Below, one piece after another: positions 5,265 to 7,973 of a stretch of DNA of 7,973 nucleotides. The stretch is from Lysobacteraceae bacterium. GTDB lineage: Bacteria > Pseudomonadota > Gammaproteobacteria > Xanthomonadales > Wenzhouxiangellaceae. The position numbers were made by a program, and so were the translations under genes. The stretch covers positions 4,731 to 12,703 of the forward strand of contig JAIVHD010000304.1 of NCBI GenBank assembly GCA_020201235.1. The letters run 5' to 3'. Numbering within the stretch: the first letter of the stretch is position 1; every line of letters starts with the position of its first letter. The notes under the pieces were generated by a model, which saw only the letters and a program-made list of their open reading frames with translations, was not told where the DNA came from and did not search any database.

Positions 5265-6887
5265 ATGCCGGAAACATTCGATTACGTCATCGTCGGCGCA
5301 GGCTCGGCCGGATGCGTGCTGGCCAATCGCCTCAGCGCCGATCCTAATTGCCGGGTACTGCTGCTGGAAGCTGGTCCGCGCGACTGGAATCCGTTTATCC
5401 ACATGCCGGCAGGTCTGGCCCAGCTTGTTCGGTTCAAATCGCTGAACTGGAGCTTCACGACCGAACCCGAAGCCAATCTGAACAACCGCCGCCTGTACTG
5501 GCCGCGCGGTCGCGTGCTGGGGGGTTCGAGCTCGATCAACGCCATGTGCTATGTCCGCGGTCATGCCAGCGACTACGACGATTGGCGCGACATGGGCAAC
5601 CCGGGCTGGGGGTACGACGACGTGCTGCCGTATTTCTGTCGCTCCGAGGACCAATCGCGCGGCGCCTCGGAAATGCACGGCACCGACGGGCCACTGAGCG
5701 TTTCAGATTTGCAGCATGTCAATGAGTTGAGCCGGGTCTTCATCCAGGCCGCCGAGCAGGCCGAATACTTTCGCAACGTCGATTTCAACGGCCCGGTGCA
5801 GCGCGGCTTCGGTCTGTATCAAGTTACACAACGCGCCGGCCGCAGATGCAGCAGCGCGCGTGGCTATCTTCGGCCGGTGCTCGAGCGTCCCAATCTGACC
5901 GTGCGCACCTCGGCGATGACGCTAAAGCTGCTATTACAGGGCCGCCGCGCGCTGGGTGTCGAATATCGTCGTCGCGGCGTCAATCGTCAGGCCAGGGCCG
6001 AGCGCGAGGTCCTGCTGTGCGGCGGCGCGATCAATTCACCGCAACTGCTGATGCTTTCCGGCATTGGGCCGGCCCATGGGCTTGAGCAGGCCGGGCTCAA
6101 AGTCCGCCACGAACTGGCCGAAGTCGGCGCCAATCTTCAGGACCACCTTGATGTGATGACGCTGACGCGCTGCTCTCAGCCGGTCACCTACGACCATCTC
6201 AACGAGTTAATGGTGGGGTTGCAATACTATTTGCACGGCGAAGGCATCGGCACGTCCAATATCGCCGAAGCCGGTGGCTTCCTGACCAGCCGCCGGGCCC
6301 AGCGTGATCGACCCGATATCCAGATGCACTTCGTTCCCGCGCTGCTTGATGATCACGGCCGCAATCGCCTGCCCGGTGATGGCTATACCTTGCATGCCTG
6401 CAATCTCAGGCCCGAAAGTCGGGGCCACATCGCGCTGCGCTGCAGTGATCCGCTGGCCGCCCCGACCATCCACGCCAATTACCTGGACATGCCCGAAGAC
6501 CTGGAAATGATGCTCGAGTGCCTGCATGTCAGCCGCGAAATTCTCTCTCAACCGGCATTTCGTCCGTTTCGCGCGCACGAAATCTACCCCGGCGATGACC
6601 TGCGTGATCGCTCCGGCCTGCTTGAATTTATTCGCGCCAAAGCCGAGTCGATCTACCACCCGGTCGGCACCTGCCGCATGGGTAGCGATGAGCGCGCGGT
6701 TGTCGACCCGCAACTGCGGGTGCGAGGCCTCGACGGCTTGCGTGTCGTCGATGCCTCGATCATGCCCAGCCTGGTCGGCGGCAACACCAACGCACCGACC
6801 ATGATGATCGCCGAAAAGGCAGCCGATCTGATCCTCGGCCGGCCGATGCAGACCAAGCCCGGCGAAAAGGTCTCGCGCGCGGCCTGA
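5265..6887 (+). CDS. GMC-family FAD-dependent oxidoreductase (alcohol/choline dehydrogenase type)
   Basis: This 540-residue protein is close to the 530-560 usual for bacterial BetA/AlkJ-type enzymes, which oxidise primary alcohols or choline and pass electrons from FAD to the respiratory chain. The dinucleotide-binding motif is VGAGSAG (Gly11, Gly13, Gly16), with Glu35 at the end of beta-2 to hold the ribose. GMC signature 1 is GRVLGGSSSINAMCYVRG (from Gly82). Signature 2 is GGAINSPQLLMLSGIGP (from Gly253). The catalytic pair is His465 in YHPVGTCRMG and Asn509 in GGNTNAPT; their spacing of 44 matches choline oxidase His466/Asn510. There is no signal peptide, so the enzyme should be cytoplasmic or membrane-associated. 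No betaine-aldehyde dehydrogenase, BetI or choline transporter lies next to it, so betA is not justified and a general alcohol dehydrogenase is as likely. It appears to be a single-gene unit, bounded by the long leader and the downstream palindrome. Confidence 0.93.
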   Translation: MPETFDYVIVGAGSAGCVLANRLSADPNCRVLLLEAGPRDWNPFIHMPAGLAQLVRFKSLNWSFTTEPEANLNNRRLYWPRGRVLGGSSSINAMCYVRGHASDYDDWRDMGNPGWGYDDVLPYFCRSEDQSRGASEMHGTDGPLSVSDLQHVNELSRVFIQAAEQAEYFRNVDFNGPVQRGFGLYQVTQRAGRRCSSARGYLRPVLERPNLTVRTSAMTLKLLLQGRRALGVEYRRRGVNRQARAEREVLLCGGAINSPQLLMLSGIGPAHGLEQAGLKVRHELAEVGANLQDHLDVMTLTRCSQPVTYDHLNELMVGLQYYLHGEGIGTSNIAEAGGFLTSRRAQRDRPDIQMHFVPALLDDHGRNRLPGDGYTLHACNLRPESRGHIALRCSDPLAAPTIHANYLDMPEDLEMMLECLHVSREILSQPAFRPFRAHEIYPGDDLRDRSGLLEFIRAKAESIYHPVGTCRMGSDERAVVDPQLRVRGLDGLRVVDASIMPSLVGGNTNAPTMMIAEKAADLILGRPMQTKPGEKVSRAA

Positions 6888-6895
6888 ACGGACCG

Positions 6896-6917
6896 GGCCG
6901 CCGCGCAGCCGGCGGCC
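6896..6917 (+). terminator. Possible GC hairpin just after the GMC gene
   Basis: GGCCGCC (6896-6902) pairs with GGCGGCC (6911-6917) around an 8-nt loop, 8 bases after the oxidoreductase stop. It lacks a T-run, so a factor-independent terminator is only a possibility; its last base is also the first base of the palindromic element that follows. Confidence 0.3.
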
Positions 6918-7085
6918 TAGGAGCCGGTCGGATTTAACCGATCTACGCTGAGGGAAAGCCGGTTGGAGTCAGATTTTTCGATCTTTTGAGGCAAATAGTG
7001 GGCCTATTTAATGAAAAAGAGCGGAGAATCTGGCCCAATCCGGCTTTTCCGCAGTAGATCAGCGTTAAACCCGACAGGCTCCTAG
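6917..7085. mobile_element. 169-bp palindromic MITE-like element with CTAG at both ends
   Basis: Two arms of exactly 82 nt (6917-6998 and 7004-7085) are imperfect reverse complements around the 5-nt loop TGGGC. The outer 9 bp (CTAGGAGCC) are identical. Further matches include GTCGG, TTTAAC, GATCTAC, AAGCCGG, CAGATT, TCTTTT and the innermost AAATAG/CTATTT. About three quarters of the aligned positions agree, with small compensating shifts near 6939-6950. CTAG at both ends (6917-6920, 7082-7085) could be a 4-bp target duplication, as IS5-group elements make, or simply part of the inverted repeats. There is no open frame worth calling inside, so it would be a non-autonomous element or a REP-like hairpin. 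Base composition is more AT-rich than the flanking genes. It may also terminate transcription from the GMC gene. Confidence 0.65.
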
Positions 7086-7209
7086 TCCAGGCAGGTCTTA
7101 AACCGGGGCCACAGTCGGTGGGGTGGTGAATTAGGCAGGGTTACGCGATCGAGCGGCATCAATCGCGGTCTACTCGCCGATACCCATTGCTTGATACGAT
7201 AAAGACACC

Positions 7210-7881
7210 ATGACGAATCCCACTTCTCCAAAGCCTTCGAAAGATTTATTGCTGTTGGCCCACCTGCGGCAAGCCCTGCTGTTCGCTGCGCTGCTGTTGC
7301 TGACCATGGCACCGCTCGGTGCGCTCCAAGCGCAAGCCGAATTGGCCGAGGCGTCGCCCGAAGCGGTCGTCGAAAGGCTTGAGGAAATGCTGATCAACAA
7401 CATGAAATCGTCCGATACGATTGGGTTCCAGCAACGCTTCGAACGCCTGCGGCCGCTGCTTGAACAAATCATGGCGGTCGAGCGTATGGGGCGCTACGTG
7501 TTCGGCCGCGACTGGCGCGATTTCGATCCCGACGCGCGCCGGCATTTCAACAAGACCTTTCTGGACCTGAGCGCCGCAACCTATGCCGGACAGTTCGACG
7601 CGCACAACGGCGAGGCCTTCGAGCCGATCGAGGTCCAGCGCCAGTCCGAAGATCGCGCTGTGGTTCGGCGCCGCCTGATCACCGGCAGCGGCAGGAAGGT
7701 GGCGTTCGATTACCTGATGACGCGCGACGAGGGCGGCTGGCAGATCGTCACCATCATCACCGACGGCGTCAGCGATCTGGCGATCAAACGCGGCCAGTAC
7801 CGGCGCGTGCTGGAAAGCGACGGCTTCGAAGCCGTCATCGAACACATCAGCGAAGCCATCGACAAGCAACGCGGTGACTAA
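7210..7881 (+). CDS. MlaC/Ttg2D family exported lipid-binding protein (HpnM-like)
   Basis: This 223-residue protein has a signal peptide in a long leader: HLRQ, hydrophobic ALLFAALLLLTMAPLGAL, cleavage probably after AQA at residue 43. The mature part fits the Ttg2D/MlaC family (PF05494), periplasmic carriers that ferry phospholipid or similar lipids between membranes. Visible marks are a helical QRFERLRPLLEQIM, GRDWRDFDPDARRHFNKTF, then TYAGQFDAHNGEAFE, RRRLITGSGRKVAFDYLM, GGWQIVTIITDGVSDLAIKRGQYRRVL and a C-terminal SDGFEAVIEHISEAI. The TYAxxFD and DGVSDLAxKRxxY wording resembles the hopanoid-associated HpnM subgroup more than E. coli MlaC. The ATG at 7210 has only a weak upstream purine stretch (AAAGA, 7201-7205). 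The stop overlaps the next gene by 8 bp, so the two are probably one operon. No hopanoid or Mla partners are visible, so mlaC or hpnM is not assigned. Confidence 0.85.
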   Translation: MTNPTSPKPSKDLLLLAHLRQALLFAALLLLTMAPLGALQAQAELAEASPEAVVERLEEMLINNMKSSDTIGFQQRFERLRPLLEQIMAVERMGRYVFGRDWRDFDPDARRHFNKTFLDLSAATYAGQFDAHNGEAFEPIEVQRQSEDRAVVRRRLITGSGRKVAFDYLMTRDEGGWQIVTIITDGVSDLAIKRGQYRRVLESDGFEAVIEHISEAIDKQRGD

Positions 7882-7973
7882 ACGCGTTTCGCGCCTGCAT
7901 CCGCTGGAAGCATGGTTGACCCTGGTCGTGCGCCATCCGGTTTTGGTGCTGCTGGCCGGCGTGCTACTGGCAA
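7874..7973 (+). CDS. Start of a membrane protein, probably MMPL/RND-type (HpnN-like) transporter, cut by window end
   Basis: From the GTG at 7874 the frame is open for 33 codons to the window edge: a basic start (TKRVSRLHPLEAWLTLVVR), then a hydrophobic segment HPVLVLLAGVLLA that looks like TM1. A short basic N-terminus with Arg-His-Pro before TM1 is typical of MMPL/RND exporters. HpnN-type RND proteins commonly lie next to HpnM/MlaC-type carriers, which is the main reason for the call. The overlap with the preceding stop (7874-7881) implies translational coupling, though no clear ribosome-binding site is seen and the exact start could differ. Confidence 0.55.
   Translation, partial: MTKRVSRLHPLEAWLTLVVRHPVLVLLAGVLLA

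Larger units (their letters stand above)
6888..7209. other. 322-bp intergenic region between GMC and MlaC-like genes
   Basis: More than half is the palindromic element (6917-7085). The remaining 124 bp before the next gene contain a small inverted repeat CGCGAT/ATCGCG (7144-7149, 7162-7167) and a weak -10-like TACGAT (7195-7200) without a matching -35. No RNA gene or convincing promoter is seen, although one must be here if the downstream gene is transcribed on its own. Confidence 0.5.

Noticed and set aside
6207..6713. Minus-strand open frame inside the GMC gene
   Set aside because: It lies wholly within a gene whose catalytic motifs are intact on the plus strand, and has no recognisable domain.
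7246..7869. Minus-strand 207-codon open frame opposite the MlaC-like gene
   Set aside because: It mirrors almost exactly the coding span of a protein with clear signal peptide and family motifs; it is a GC-rich shadow.

Overview
The window is GC-rich and densely coding, with the codon use and gene families of a proteobacterium, most likely a gammaproteobacterium. The evidence is a periplasmic imidazolonepropionase-like amidohydrolase, an RND efflux operon, a GMC alcohol/choline dehydrogenase, and a Ttg2D/MlaC-HpnM lipid-carrier gene followed by an MMPL/RND-type gene. No rRNA, tRNA, CRISPR array, phage gene or complete insertion sequence is visible, and nothing shows a wholly new multi-gene system. 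The unusual content is a broken efflux pump, an operator-like repeat cluster and a long palindromic MITE-like element.

Layout. Positions 1-759 (+) hold the C-terminal two thirds or so of an amidohydrolase. It runs tail-to-tail into a minus-strand RND operon and shares 22 bp with it. That operon reads from 4739 down to 738: first an inner-membrane RND permease (4739-1874), then its periplasmic adaptor (1877-738), joined by an ATGA stop/start overlap. The permease is not intact. After about 158 residues the sequence jumps, with a change of frame, to what is normally about residue 230-240 of the family, so 70-80 codons of the periplasmic porter domain are missing. No outer-membrane channel gene is present.

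Positions 4740-5264 form a divergent intergenic region of 525 bp. Near the efflux gene it holds three direct CGTCAAT copies at 11- and 22-bp steps plus a 10-bp palindrome. Further right it holds three near-tandem CGCAGATT units and two short inverted repeats ahead of the next gene. Positions 5265-6887 (+) encode an apparently intact GMC-family FAD oxidoreductase with its nucleotide-binding motif, both family signatures and the catalytic His/Asn pair.

Positions 6888-7209 are intergenic and dominated by a 169-bp imperfect palindrome (6917-7085): two equal 82-nt arms, a 5-nt loop and CTAG at both ends. Positions 7210-7881 (+) encode an exported MlaC/HpnM-type lipid-binding protein. An 8-bp overlap leads into the first 33 codons of a membrane protein that runs off the window and is probably an MMPL/HpnN-like transporter.

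Functionally these are separate neighbours: an amidohydrolase, a probably inactivated export pump, an alcohol- or choline-oxidising flavoenzyme, and the start of an envelope lipid-transport pair. Family assignments rest on motif recognition by eye; no search was run.
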